64,000 nucleotides of DNA from Gari tellinella (taxonomy: Eukaryota > Mollusca > Bivalvia > Cardiida > Psammobiidae): assembly GCA_922989275.2 (NCBI GenBank), contig OV277871.1, positions 4,650,001-4,714,000 on the forward strand. The letters run 5' to 3'. Below the pieces are notes generated by a model. That model saw only the letters and a program-made list of their open reading frames with translations. It had not been told where the DNA came from and ran no database searches. How positions within the stretch are numbered: the first letter of the stretch is position 1; every line of letters starts with the position of its first letter. Below are positions 1 to 11,561 of the stretch, piece by piece. Made by a program: the position numbers and the translations under genes.

Positions 1-1187
1 AAAAATTGTGCCGTGAAATGCTCATTTTGGGAAAAAAATCCGTTTTCAATTGGGAACGGGTCCCCCAAAAAACCCGCTGATTATTCATTGAAGGTATGCC
101 TTGTCGTTACCTACAACTTTTGTACCACAAAAGTGCATTCTAATGAAGACTAAATGTTATTTTGTCTTGTGCAATCAGACAAAATCCGAATAAATGTCGA
201 GCCCTGATCTAGCTAAAGCCCATACTTGTGACCCGTCTCAGATCCATTGTCTGAAAAAATAAATTTGTTAAATAATAAATTTCAATTTCATGATAAACTA
301 GAGGGATGGCTTTGTCTGTAAGACAAATATGATGCCCCCCACTGGCAAAAATTAAGTTCAACTGATCCTGTTCACATGCACATCTATGGTATATGTGCAT
401 ACACTCTGCCAAGTTATGGGGTTGTAGCTTGAAAACTGTAGGAGGAGTTAGCCAGACAAAGTATTTACTGTATGTGGGACGGACGGACGAACAAACAGTG
501 GTAAAACAGTACTGAGGCATAACAAATGGTCCTAACCTAAAAGTACAACTCAGTATGAATTTGATTTTCATTTATTATGATCCCTGATGAAAACCCGTTG
601 AACCAGGGTTGGCATAAAACCCGGGTTTGATCCAATTGCCCAACCCACTGGGTTTTAAGAGGGTGGGTTTTAGGGGTTTTATTGGGTGTTATGAAATTTT
701 TAATTTAGAAAGTTGACTATGACAGTAATCAGCCAAAACCTACCTAAAAACCAATTGCTGGCCATCAACACTGATATTGCTTGTAAATGAAAATTAATAA
801 TAAGCAAAAATTGTGTCAACTATCAACACGAAACTGACCACTGTAGATTTTTCTTTTTTAGAGGTAATAATTAATATAATCTTAGGTGGCTTTGAAGCCA
901 GGTGACCCCCATCCCAAGACCCCTATCCCAAAGTAAAATCAAGGCATGTGTGTCTAATTACAGTTTATCACCTTTGTGGTAGAGCATTGACACATTCCGC
1001 ACCTCTTTAAGGCAGTAATTACAAAGCAATTATCCCTGGCTACAGAAATTTATATCATTTAGAGGATTGAAATATAAACTGAAACTGAAATATAGGCAAG
1101 TATTTCATTGTAATACATATTATAATTTATATATACTCTTAAGTTCTTAACTGCTCTAACTATCCCTATAGCAATAGATTATAATAT
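1..1187. other. Flank left of the LTR element, no gene seen
   Basis: AT-rich sequence with no supported exon. The open frame at 209-571 on the minus strand has no recognisable domain and no codon-use support. Bases 598-700 are rich in AACCCGGGTTT-like words, and a similar stretch lies beyond the LTR element at about 11715-11820. Confidence 0.5.
598..700. repeat. Degenerate ACCCGGGTTT-rich repeat
   Basis: Contains cataaaacccgggtttgat, then cccaaccc, gggttttaa and ggggttttattggg. The stretch at 11715-11820 has the same words (cataaaaccc, attgcccaacccgggtaaac, gggttttatg, gggttttactgggcggg). The two probably belong to one dispersed repeat, though low complexity may exaggerate the likeness. Confidence 0.4.
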
Positions 1188-2854
1188 TGTTAAAAGGCTG
1201 GGTTTTAAAACGGGTATTTAACGAGCGGAAGGCAACCCAAAAGCTGGGTTTTAACTAAGGTTGTTTACCTTGCCAATGTTATGTAAGAAGATAAGGTGTT
1301 TTACATAACATTAGTGAGATAAACAGTTGTCAGGATGGACACCACTGACCAAATGGTCAGAAAAAACTAAATAAGTAAAACAAAAGAATAAAATCAGTGT
1401 TAATCACTTGTATTTTATCAAACAGTTCTAATCTAATCTAATCTAAAGAATAAAAGCATTATTTACATAAATGACTAAAGCCAGATAAAAACTTATGTAT
1501 GCTGCTTTAAATGCAATCAATAATTTAGCAAAAAGATCTAAATAGCAAACAGCCAAAATGCTTAAAGTAAGAAGTGAAGACCAAAAATGGTGCTAAGTTA
1601 AATGGCTTTAAAAGTGACACACTCAATTTAGAAATGTAGTTAAATAAAGCAGAAAATGTTCCTTAAGTGTATTTCAAGTAATAAATAAGTTTCACCTAGA
1701 AGAACAAATCCTAACCTGCCAGTGTAAGGCAAGGTAGAATGCATCTTTCTAGTTGGTGGTCTGAGTAAGTGTGTGTGATTGAGAAATTTCCCTCAATATA
1801 TAGCCTTTGAGAGAGCCATCAATCACATGACCCTAATCAAGCCTTCTGATTGGCTGAGGGCAAATAATAGCCCTTCCTGTTTTTAGGGCTAAATACAAAA
1901 TAGTTACTTATTATAAAGACACATTCTAAATTACTAAAAAGTAGCTCAAATAACAGCTATTAAATCAAAACTATCAAATCTATATTCAGAGTGGCCAAAT
2001 ACAATATATAAGTGATGTTTCAAAATATGAGCAGTGAAGGGTCTAGAATTTCTAGACCCAGATATCAGCCGAAAATCAGCAAATACACAAAAATACTAAT
2101 TTATCAAGTTCCCTAAATATATCTATCATAAACTTCAAACCTTTAGACACATTATGAGTATAAATCTAGAATGTATAGTAATTTATTGACAGAGATAAAG
2201 CCCCAATTGTAAGAGCAAATCATTGCTTTTTCAGCTGGCGGCCATTTTGAATGCCTATCTTTACTAAGGATCTAGCTCCTCAACACAATTAATCTAAATT
2301 ACAGGATTATCTGGCACTAATCAGACAAATGAACATGTGAAAAACCTTAAGACAACTAAAGTCTACATAGTAGGCATTTAAAGGTGTGAAAAATATCAAT
2401 GTACAAGGAGATATTGCACTTATTAGAGTCTGAATGACAGACCTGGGTCACCAGCCCAATGTAAACAGGTCTACATTTTGGCAGGTAACTCAGGATCCAA
2501 ACAATGTCATCCATCAAAAACTATTAGAAAAGGTAGAAATAAAGTATGAATGCCTAATCAGGCTGAGTTTCTACTGAATTTATGTTTATTTAATAAGATT
2601 TCACACCTGAGCCAATTTCCTCTATATGGTTATATAGTAGAAAATGGCCAAGATAGAAAATCTCTATTAAAACACTAAAAATGCAATATCAACCTAAAAT
2701 ATATGCACCGGTAGTTGCTGAAACATATCTCGCAGCTACCGTGACCAAAATTACAACTATATTTGGTCTACAGGTCTAAAGAATCAAAATAAGCAATTTG
2801 CTTACTGAGCAGAAATCTGCTCTAGCATGTCGGGTCAACTCCAGTTTTACAACA
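1188..2854 (-). repeat. 3' LTR (minus-strand orientation)
   Basis: Collinear without gaps with 9335-11001. The only difference I found by eye is T at 1496 against A at 9643. The AT-rich unit includes a short run of the word taatc near 1430-1445. Confidence 0.9.
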
Positions 2855-2868
2855 CTACACCCCCTACG
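2855..2868 (-). promoter_or_regulatory. Polypurine-tract candidate
   Basis: On the minus strand the bases directly before the 3' LTR read GTAGGGGGTGTAG. This is the expected place for the tract that primes plus-strand DNA synthesis. It is only moderately purine-rich. Confidence 0.5.
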
Positions 2869-4965
2869 GAAAATTAAAAATATCGCAAGATATTTTTAAC
2901 ATTTCGTCCCCGAAATAAAGTAGATTAACTGTTGAGCTGACATGCTTTACAAATAAACACATGTAAATATAAAGTAAGAATTAAATGCAAAGAATAATAA
3001 ACTTTTCTAATACTCTGTAATCTAGCATATACATGAGCATCTCTGAACAAATACTCCAGCATAAACTTTAGAACAGAGTAATAACTATTTACACTAACAT
3101 ATTATATCAAATAGCAAGACTATAAAATGAAAATACCAATTGTAAAAACAATGTTATTCAGTATTCAGATAGATTTGAAACTACAAATCTAAATGAAACT
3201 GAAGAAAATTGCTAATATGTCAAAAATGAGTTATGAAAGACTGTTCACAAAAAACTATCATTTTTATAAACAGTTGAAAACTATATTGCAAATATAGTAC
3301 ATTACCTAAAAACAAAAACATAAAAAATGACAAATAATTTCACTGGTAATGACTAAATTGCTCAATAGACTAAATCTTAACATATCTTTCTCTTACCTAA
3401 AGCAAAAGACACATCAACAAAAATTGCATCTTTTGACTAAGTGATACAAATGTAAAAAGTACATTATACTAAAATGTATAAAACTACAACTTATCAAAGT
3501 CTATCAAAACTATTGCACACAGTGCAATTATCCATAAAAGTAAAATACTAATACGCACACACAAAAATTGGTGCTCACATATTAAAACATGAAACATGGC
3601 GATCTAACAGGAATAAACTAAGTTGCTTTCATCTAAAAACGTTTCACCACTGAAAAATATGGTGAACAGTTTACAGAGAAAAGCTTTAAAGTGCTTTAAT
3701 GCAAAAACATATCAGAAACCTACCAACAGACTTATCAGAAATGTTACAAACACAGACAATACTTCATCACCACTGCTATCCTGATTTAAAAACTAAATAA
3801 AAATTAATTAAGAAAAATACAGTTAAAAATAATTTAAATAAAAACTAACTCATACATAGTCTCAGAACCTAGGTATCTTATAATAATTCAATAAATGATA
3901 TATAAAAGACTATTTAGTTCTAAATCACCCTGTGCTCACTTGTCAATGTGTTATCCCTAAAAAATTGAGAGAAAACATTTAGAATCAAATGTTTAATCTC
4001 AAACCCTAATTTGGGACTGCGCAATAAAGCAGATACCTCAGCACAAGTGGCAAAAAACATTAAAAATGCGTAGATATTAGAACCTAGCATAATTAAATTT
4101 ACCTAACAGAAAAATATTGATGCTTATAATGTGTAGATTGTGTCTAAGCATTAAAAGCAACAATAAAAAATAGAGAAAACACATTAAACACTTAAACATG
4201 TGAGTAATAACAGTACATAGAAAAATCTCCTAGAATCATTCTAAAACATATAAATGAGAACCACAGGCCTAGAATATAGATATATTCCGTGCCAAACATA
4301 AAGCAATATTTCCCCCTTAAAAAACTTAGGGGAGAGGTTTATGTGTCGTAGAGATTGACTCTAGCACTTAGACTAAACATGCCCCTAATTAACGAAAATA
4401 GGTCAGAGGTCGCAGATGACGTAGAGATTAGAATCTAGCACCTAAGCAACATCTTTCCCCATTAAAACAAATACACTCTCAGGCGGTCAGCGGTTGCAGA
4501 TGACGTAGAGATTAGAATCTAGGTCCTACATACAACATGCCCCTGAGACATGTAAACCCTAACAAAAAAAATATAAAAAGGGATATATGCGATATGTAAA
4601 ACACAAGAGTAAATCTACAACGAAAAACTATGGCTCGCTCTACATGCGAGTCCAAAACATAAGATACCCTGTAAAGAAAATTCAAAGATTACTGCAGCTC
4701 TTCTCCTCTGGCTGTAGGAAAGTTCATATTAATGCATCTGCCAGGAGCGCGATAATGTAAAATAAATAATCTAGAGTCTATGTATGTGTCTCGCGTAGAT
4801 AGATGCGCGAAAGTTCTTGAAGCATGGAAAGTTTCTTGTTGCGCAAGAATACTTAAAGTTTCTAGTAGCGCGATAATTCAAAAAGGAAAATTAACACTTG
4901 TTTCACTTTTGTGGTGTTTTTCCTACTTAATATAAAACGCGTAGAGGAAGAAAAAAAATGGTTAG
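2869..4965 (-). other. LTR-element interior, distal part, non-coding
   Basis: Strongly AT-rich on both strands with no frame worth reporting. Bases 4320-4560 hold about three diverged copies of a 90-100 base unit containing gtagagattagaatctag and a catgcccct-like word. It may be structural RNA of the element; no protein is supported. Confidence 0.55.
4320..4560. repeat. Short tandem repeat of about 95 bases in the LTR-element interior
   Basis: The words gtcgtagagattgactctag, gacgtagagattagaatcta and again gacgtagagattagaatcta recur at intervals of roughly 90-110 bases. Each is followed by catgcccct or a variant. Confidence 0.6.
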
Positions 4966-5016
4966 CAGGGATTTCCCCAGGATTTTCTGAAGGCATGTTG
5001 AATTTGGGGCATAGGG

Positions 5017-5056
5017 GGAGGATGCGGGAGGGCTCTCCCTCCCGCGCTGCGGCGAA
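5017..5056. repeat. GC-rich subterminal hairpin
   Basis: gcgggagggctctccctcccgc is a near-perfect inverted repeat 50 bases inside the left end of the hAT-like element, in otherwise AT-rich DNA. Confidence 0.6.
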
Positions 5057-5093
5057 ATTTTTTGCTCTTTAATCAATGAAATAGTGCATTTTT

Positions 5094-6510
5094 GGCATTA
5101 AGTTTTCACTTATTCACCCCCACCCACTGGTGGCCTTGTTGTTTGAGCAAGGAAGATTATTGGAAGAAAACTGGCAAATGGTCACCCATGGATCATCATT
5201 TGTGTACAATACTTCTTAAATCAGAACAACAGTTTCAGAGAAAAAAAAATTAAAAAATTTTCCATACATAAATAATAGGAAAACTTGCCCCTCCCACTGG
5301 TGGCCATGTTTTTTTTTAAATAACAAAAAGATTTTAAGAAATATGGTAGAGGATCATCAATTGACCATTTGTGTAAAATTATTTTTTAATTTGGACCAGT
5401 AGTTTCAGAGAAGAAGATTTTTAAAGTTTTTAGTAAACAGTAACATAAGGAAAACTTGCCCCACCCACTGGTGGCCATGTTATTTAAGATAACAAAATGA
5501 TTTTAAGGAATTTAGTAGAGGATCATCAATTGACCATTTGTGTAAAATTGTTTTTAATTTGGACCAGTAGTTTCAGAGAAGAAGATTTTTAAAGTTTTTA
5601 GTAAACAGTAACATAAGGAAAACTTGCCCCACCCACTGGCGGCCATGTTTTTAAAGATAACAAAATGATTTTAAGAAATCTGCTAGAGGATCATCAATTG
5701 ACCATTTGTGTAAAATTGTTTTTAATTTGGACCAGTAGTTTCAGAGAAGAAGATTTTTAAAGTTTTTAGTATACAGTAACATAAGGAAAACTTGCCCCAC
5801 CCACTGGTGGCCATGTTATTTAAGATAACAAAATGATTTTAAGGAATTTAGTAGAGGATCATCAATTGACCATTTGTGTAAAATTATTTTTTAATTTGGA
5901 CCAGTAGTTTCAGAGAAGAAGATTTTTAAAGTTTTTAGTAAACAGTAACATAAGGAAAACTTGCCCCACCCATTGGTGGCCATGTTATTTAAGATAAAAA
6001 AATGATTTTAAGGAATTTAGTAGAGGATCATCAATTGACCATTTGTGTAAAATTGTTTTTAATTTGGACCAGTAGTTTCAGAGAAGAAGATTTTTAAAGT
6101 TTTTAGTAAACAGTAACATAAGGAAAACTTGCCCCACCCACTGGTGGCCATGTTATTTAAGATAACAAAATGATTTTAAGGAATTTAGTAGAGGATCATC
6201 AATTGACCATTTCTGTAAAAAAAAAATTTATTTGGACCAGTAGTTTCAGAGAAGAAGATTTTTAAAGTTTTTAGTATACAGTAACATAAGGAAAACTTGC
6301 CCCACCCACTGGCGGCCATGTTTTTTTAAGATATCAAAATAATTTTAAGAAATCTGGTAGAGGGTCACCCATGAATCATTTGCATAAAATTACTTTCAAA
6401 TCGGACCAGTAGATTTTGACAAGAAGATTTTTAAAGTTTTCACTATATAGCCATATGAAGAAAATCTGCCCCACCCACTAGCGGCCATGTTTTTTAAGAT
6501 AGGAATTTTT
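5094..6510. repeat. Tandem array, unit about 168 bases, roughly 8 copies
   Basis: The phrase cttgccccacccactggtgg starts at about 5284, 5456, 5623, 5791, 5960, 6128 and 6296, with a diverged copy at 6465 and a partial first copy near 5117. Steps are 167-172 bases. Middle copies are nearly identical and the outer ones diverge, as expected if the array grows by unequal exchange. The stretch around gtttcagagaagaagatttt resembles the core of the tandem-core element at 22131-23343. Confidence 0.9.
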
Positions 6511-8224
6511 TTTTCTTGAGGTTAAAGAAAAGAAATTGTTTTTGTATTCTATCGAAGATAGATCTAGATCTACGGTAATATAATGGAGGTCTCGTAAATA
6601 AAAAATTTTATGTGTCAAGAACCTGTGGGTTAAGGAGCATGGAAAATTTCCCTGCATCCCGGCAAGTGGATGTCAAATGGAGGATTCATGTTTACTTTAA
6701 GCCTGCTCTTAACATCCATCCATCATAAAAACAGAAAACAACTTTTAACTCTGTGAAGAATTAATTAGACTGTTTGACTTTGTCATGAGATAAAACCAAG
6801 TCTACTTGAATATGTGTTGTCACGATTGTTTTCTGTTTCAATATTTAATCTCCCAAGTTCTATTTACCAAAAATACCAGAAAGCTATTTTAAGAGATTCA
6901 TCGTTTCCCGCGTGTATGTGTTGCTTCTCTTGTAACTTATTTCCCGAAACTCCCACGAAAAACATCTTCCGCGTCGATAGCTAGCCATTACCTACGAATA
7001 AGTGCTAATTTTAAACATCGCAATTTATGTTAATTTCCTGTCATTCTAAATGGAAGTTTATAACGTCTAATCTAATTGGATGTTTTCAAAAAATGACGCT
7101 AGGAAGCATGCCGCGCATTTGGATTTCATTTCGAAAGTTTGGAATACTGTTTGCGTCTGTTACGTGATTATTAATACGGAGTTGTGAGGAAATCAATTCT
7201 AAAAGGTAATTTATATTCATTTAAAACATTCGTTTGTTCAGTATTTGCGGAGAATTTCCTTATTTAACAGGCCCCGTATCGAGGATATTTTTCCGAGTCG
7301 ACACACGATTTCACGTCTCATTATTCGCGGCGAATTTTCAGTCCACTGTTAATCATCTTTTGAATGTTAAATTCGGGAAAAGGAATGTCCGAGATTCCGG
7401 TTTCGGCTAGTGTTTATTTTTCTTTCAGCGTTGTTCGTAGCTTGTTTTCCGAAAATCATTCAAGTCGCTGTTTGTAAAGTAAGCCATGTTCGGCATGTTG
7501 TAGAATCTACTCGCATCAAAACCAGAACTAGCGGTTTTAGAAAACGTCAATCAAAAGTTAATCTCCCTCAAAATGGAACGAGTCCCTGTCAATCACCGTT
7601 TAGATAAGGAAATTCGGCTCCTGATTGGTTGATGAAGCTAAGCACACGCCCGACACGCGTGACGGCGTTTGGCATATGAAATAATTACTGGAATACACAA
7701 CACAGGGCCCTGATTAAGGCTAGTCGCTCTACAGATTAAGACATGTCGGCCAGATCAAAGCATGTCGCGAAGAGACCGCCGGGAAGGAAGGCATGTCGCC
7801 CGCGACAGGCGAAAACGGCCTGGGGAAATCCCTGGTTAGATAGCTTAACCCGTTGAATGCTTAATATACACAATCACCTACATTATAAATTTTCAATCAC
7901 ATCTTTGGAAATTACTGGTATAAAGAAGCGCCAACAAAATGGCCAAAAGTTAAAAGTCAAACTGTGTAGACTCAGATTAGAGACTTGACGACAAGGCTCA
8001 AAATTTGGGTATATACAGTGAATAAGAAAATGCATTAAAGGGTTAAATCTAGCTAACAAACACCACCACTCGCGATTACGTTCTCTGCCGCGGTATGATG
8101 TCTGTTGTAGCATGGCATGGCTTTGTCATCCTCCTTCTGGTTGTAAGTCTGGTAGGCGTCTTCATGGTTTGCGTCTGGCAAGTAATGTCGCCCAATATCG
8201 TCTTCATTCGTGAGGTATAATTAT

Positions 8225-8470
8225 GACATATACCTCGTTGGTATTCGTCCCTATGCATTCTTGTGACTAGATGCCTCTTGGGTTATAGTCTCTTTAGGTA
8301 ATCTTGTGTTACCTCGTGGGTTATCGTCTCCAGGCATGCTTGTGACTTGATGCCTCATGGGTTATCGTCTCTTTAGGTATTCTTGTGACTTGATACCTCT
8401 TTGGTGGTTGTCTCTAGGCATTCTTGACTTGATGCCTTATGGGTTATCGTCTCTTCGGTATTCTTGGAGT
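8225..8470. repeat. Irregular tandem repeat around a gatgcctcatgggttatcgt motif
   Basis: Variants of tgatgcctcatgggttatcg and tctctttaggtattcttgtg alternate about five times over 240 bases. The unit length is irregular, roughly 35-60 bases. Confidence 0.6.
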
Positions 8471-8986
8471 AGCTTCTTTGTCTCTGGCGAGGTTCGTCTT
8501 TGACTAGGGCACTCGACAAGGCTTCAGCTTGGTAGGACTGGATTCAGTGTAACTCTGAGATATCTTTCAATTGTACCCGAAGGTACTAGTGCGGACTACG
8601 GATTGCAGTGTAACTCTTTGACAAACACGAGCTTGTTTGTCAAGTGATATTATCTTTCATAAAATTCTAAGTACACAAAGGTAACTTAGAGTTATGCGGA
8701 TGCAGGCAGTCAATTTTGAAAACTGTAAGTAAAGGTGCAAATTTGCACTTAAAGCAAATATTCATTTTAAATTTATTCCTCAAATGTTTAGTCGTAGTTC
8801 ATATACGAGTTTATAGGGGGTCCACTTTTTGTGGCTAATAACACTCGGTTCAAAGAAGTGACTACAACTAATTATTTGAGACGCATTCACTAAGTATTTA
8901 AGATCTAAATGTAAAGTAGCACAGCTGAAAAAGTGCTAAGATTTCGAATGTGAATGCTTTAAAGGGCGTTAGGACAAGGGAGATAG

Positions 8987-9216
8987 GGAATCACCGACTC
9001 ACTCCGAAGTGGACTGGTAGCCTGATTTGGTGGGCAGGCGTACAGCATTCGACTTGTGAGTTTGAGAAACCCTAACAGACAAAGAGTCTGAGACTGGATA
9101 AGTGAGAGAGAGAGAATAAAAGAATCAAAGGAATCACCGACTCACTCCGAAGTGGACTGGTAGCCTGTTTTGGTGGGCAGGCGTACAGCATTCGACTTGT
9201 GAGTTTGAGAAACCCT
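8987..9216. repeat. Direct duplication of 87 bases in the LTR-element leader
   Basis: Bases 8987-9073 and 9130-9216 are the same apart from about one change (cctgatttgg against cctgttttgg). They lie within 100-350 bases of the primer-binding site, where packaging signals usually sit, but that role is only a possibility. Confidence 0.85.
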
Positions 9217-9316
9217 TGGTTCTAAAGTTTGTAAGCTTGTAGGCTGTAGCTAATGTAGAAAAAATATCTATCGCACTTAGCAAAAAAAATTAAGAAAAAA
9301 CTTCTTAAACTAAATA

Positions 9317-9333
9317 TCCCACTTCTGACACCA
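9317..9333 (-). promoter_or_regulatory. Primer-binding site, tRNA-Leu type
   Basis: The minus strand reads TGGTGTCAGAAGTGGGA one base after the CA end of the 5' LTR. It is complementary to the 3' end of animal tRNA-Leu(CAG), cccacttctgaca plus CCA. This fixes the element's orientation as minus. Confidence 0.88.
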
Positions 9334-9334
9334 G

Positions 9335-11001
9335 TGTTAAAAGGCTGGGTTTTAAAACGGGTATTTAACGAGCGGAAGGCAACCCAAAAGCTGGGTTTTA
9401 ACTAAGGTTGTTTACCTTGCCAATGTTATGTAAGAAGATAAGGTGTTTTACATAACATTAGTGAGATAAACAGTTGTCAGGATGGACACCACTGACCAAA
9501 TGGTCAGAAAAAACTAAATAAGTAAAACAAAAGAATAAAATCAGTGTTAATCACTTGTATTTTATCAAACAGTTCTAATCTAATCTAATCTAAAGAATAA
9601 AAGCATTATTTACATAAATGACTAAAGCCAGATAAAAACTTAAGTATGCTGCTTTAAATGCAATCAATAATTTAGCAAAAAGATCTAAATAGCAAACAGC
9701 CAAAATGCTTAAAGTAAGAAGTGAAGACCAAAAATGGTGCTAAGTTAAATGGCTTTAAAAGTGACACACTCAATTTAGAAATGTAGTTAAATAAAGCAGA
9801 AAATGTTCCTTAAGTGTATTTCAAGTAATAAATAAGTTTCACCTAGAAGAACAAATCCTAACCTGCCAGTGTAAGGCAAGGTAGAATGCATCTTTCTAGT
9901 TGGTGGTCTGAGTAAGTGTGTGTGATTGAGAAATTTCCCTCAATATATAGCCTTTGAGAGAGCCATCAATCACATGACCCTAATCAAGCCTTCTGATTGG
10001 CTGAGGGCAAATAATAGCCCTTCCTGTTTTTAGGGCTAAATACAAAATAGTTACTTATTATAAAGACACATTCTAAATTACTAAAAAGTAGCTCAAATAA
10101 CAGCTATTAAATCAAAACTATCAAATCTATATTCAGAGTGGCCAAATACAATATATAAGTGATGTTTCAAAATATGAGCAGTGAAGGGTCTAGAATTTCT
10201 AGACCCAGATATCAGCCGAAAATCAGCAAATACACAAAAATACTAATTTATCAAGTTCCCTAAATATATCTATCATAAACTTCAAACCTTTAGACACATT
10301 ATGAGTATAAATCTAGAATGTATAGTAATTTATTGACAGAGATAAAGCCCCAATTGTAAGAGCAAATCATTGCTTTTTCAGCTGGCGGCCATTTTGAATG
10401 CCTATCTTTACTAAGGATCTAGCTCCTCAACACAATTAATCTAAATTACAGGATTATCTGGCACTAATCAGACAAATGAACATGTGAAAAACCTTAAGAC
10501 AACTAAAGTCTACATAGTAGGCATTTAAAGGTGTGAAAAATATCAATGTACAAGGAGATATTGCACTTATTAGAGTCTGAATGACAGACCTGGGTCACCA
10601 GCCCAATGTAAACAGGTCTACATTTTGGCAGGTAACTCAGGATCCAAACAATGTCATCCATCAAAAACTATTAGAAAAGGTAGAAATAAAGTATGAATGC
10701 CTAATCAGGCTGAGTTTCTACTGAATTTATGTTTATTTAATAAGATTTCACACCTGAGCCAATTTCCTCTATATGGTTATATAGTAGAAAATGGCCAAGA
10801 TAGAAAATCTCTATTAAAACACTAAAAATGCAATATCAACCTAAAATATATGCACCGGTAGTTGCTGAAACATATCTCGCAGCTACCGTGACCAAAATTA
10901 CAACTATATTTGGTCTACAGGTCTAAAGAATCAAAATAAGCAATTTGCTTACTGAGCAGAAATCTGCTCTAGCATGTCGGGTCAACTCCAGTTTTACAAC
11001 A
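9335..11001 (-). repeat. 5' LTR (minus-strand orientation)
   Basis: This is the second copy of the 1667-base LTR, adjoining the primer-binding site. In the minus orientation it would hold the element's promoter. Confidence 0.9.
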
Positions 11002-11041
11002 ATATATAAATGTTTAAATTACTTAGTTTATACTTGTTTAT

Positions 11042-11120
11042 TTATGCTTTTCGGTGGATTACCACGATAAAGCAGTGGATGATCACTTGGTAATCCACTG
11101 CAGTGGATTATCACCAATCG
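11042..11120. repeat. Imperfect palindrome with ggtggattacc and cagtggatt words
   Basis: gtggattaccacgataaagc, gcagtggatgatcacttggt and ggtaatccactgcagtggat form overlapping inverted repeats. It may be the relic of a palindromic MITE. Confidence 0.4.
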
Positions 11121-11405
11121 CTTTTATTATGAATTTTCCCCGTAGGGCTCCCCAAGAATCGTAGTCAATCGTGTCTTATCGTTAAATTCCGGCAGTCCGA
11201 TTTGTCGCGAACTACTCACCGGAAGAGCACGAATCCAAACTCGGGAGCAACGAAGTCATTCGGATGACGTCATTATACCGCCAACTGTCACGCACATGTG
11301 TTCGACATAAAACGTGGGGCTCAACACGGGATAAATAATGTACGTTCGCTTTCAATTTTTAAACAATTTCGTTTAAAAAGTGGCTTAAAAGCATAAATAA
11401 ATAGA

Positions 11406-11561
11406 ATAACTGTGTTTTTTCAGTGTAAGATCGAATTTAATCCATTTCGTGAACATCAGACTGTTATATTTTCACTCGTGGCTTCGCCACTCGTGAAAAT
11501 ATAACGTCTGATGTTCACTCAATGGATTAAATTTCGATCTTACACTGAAAAAAACAGTTAT
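11406..11561. repeat. Long hairpin, arms about 70 bases
   Basis: The left arm (taactgtg, cagtgtaagatcga, taatccatttcgtgaacatc, tatattttcactcgtggc) is mirrored by the right arm (gccactcgtgaaaatata, gatgttcactcaatggatta, tcgatcttacactg, cagtta) around the tip ggcttcgcc. It has a MITE-like shape. No target duplication could be set. Confidence 0.85.

Larger units (their letters stand above)
4966..7834. mobile_element. hAT-like non-autonomous DNA transposon nested in the LTR element
   Basis: The left end CAGGGATTTCCCCAGG at 4966 is matched exactly by the inverted right end at 7819-7834. Both sides carry the direct repeat GTTAG (4961-4965 and 7835-7839), a perfect 5-base target duplication. CAGGG ends with a 5-8 base duplication are typical of hAT elements, so the class is inferred from the ends alone. 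Inside are a GC-rich hairpin near 5017-5056, a 168-base tandem array, an interior of more balanced base composition (about 6900-7800), and three copies of catgtcg near the right end (7740-7800) that could be subterminal transposase sites. No transposase frame is visible. Confidence 0.82.
7835..9316 (-). other. LTR-element leader region, non-coding
   Basis: This lies between the nested hAT-like element and the primer-binding site and would be the 5' untranslated leader of the element's RNA. Frames of 60-76 codons on the minus strand (7883-8113 and 8076-8258) have no recognisable Gag features such as a zinc knuckle. It contains two repeat blocks listed separately. Confidence 0.5.
1188..11001 (-). 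mobile_element. Non-autonomous LTR retrotransposon (LARD-like), recently inserted
   Basis: Two direct repeats of 1667 bases (1188-2854 and 9335-11001) bound a 6.5 kb interior. Read on the minus strand, each starts TGTTGTAAAACTGG and ends CCTTTTAACA, which is the TG...CA form of an LTR. One base after the minus-strand 5' LTR lies a 17-base match to the 3' end of tRNA-Leu, a primer-binding site. A purine-rich tract abuts the 3' LTR. The element is flanked by ATAT (1184-1187 and 11002-11005), a probable 4-base target duplication. No frame in the interior exceeds about 80 codons, and no gag, protease, reverse transcriptase or integrase motif is visible, so it must have been moved by enzymes made elsewhere. 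The tRNA-Leu primer is known from Ty3-type elements including Steamer of clams; placing this element there is inference. A second element (4966-7834) is nested inside. Confidence 0.88.

Noticed and set aside
209..571. 120-codon minus-strand frame
   Set aside because: Composition is that of chance AT-rich translation, with no domain. The region looks like repeat sequence but no second copy lies in the window.
5094..6510. Regular repeats considered as a CRISPR-like array
   Set aside because: Whole units of 168 bases are repeated with no variable spacers, and the context is eukaryotic.
7410..7607. 65-codon frame inside the hAT-like element
   Set aside because: No transposase or zinc-finger pattern; too short to support.
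1188..11001. Reading the 1.67 kb direct repeats as a plain segmental duplication
   Set aside because: TG...CA ends, a tRNA-Leu primer site one base from the LTR, a purine tract and ATAT flanks all fit an LTR element.
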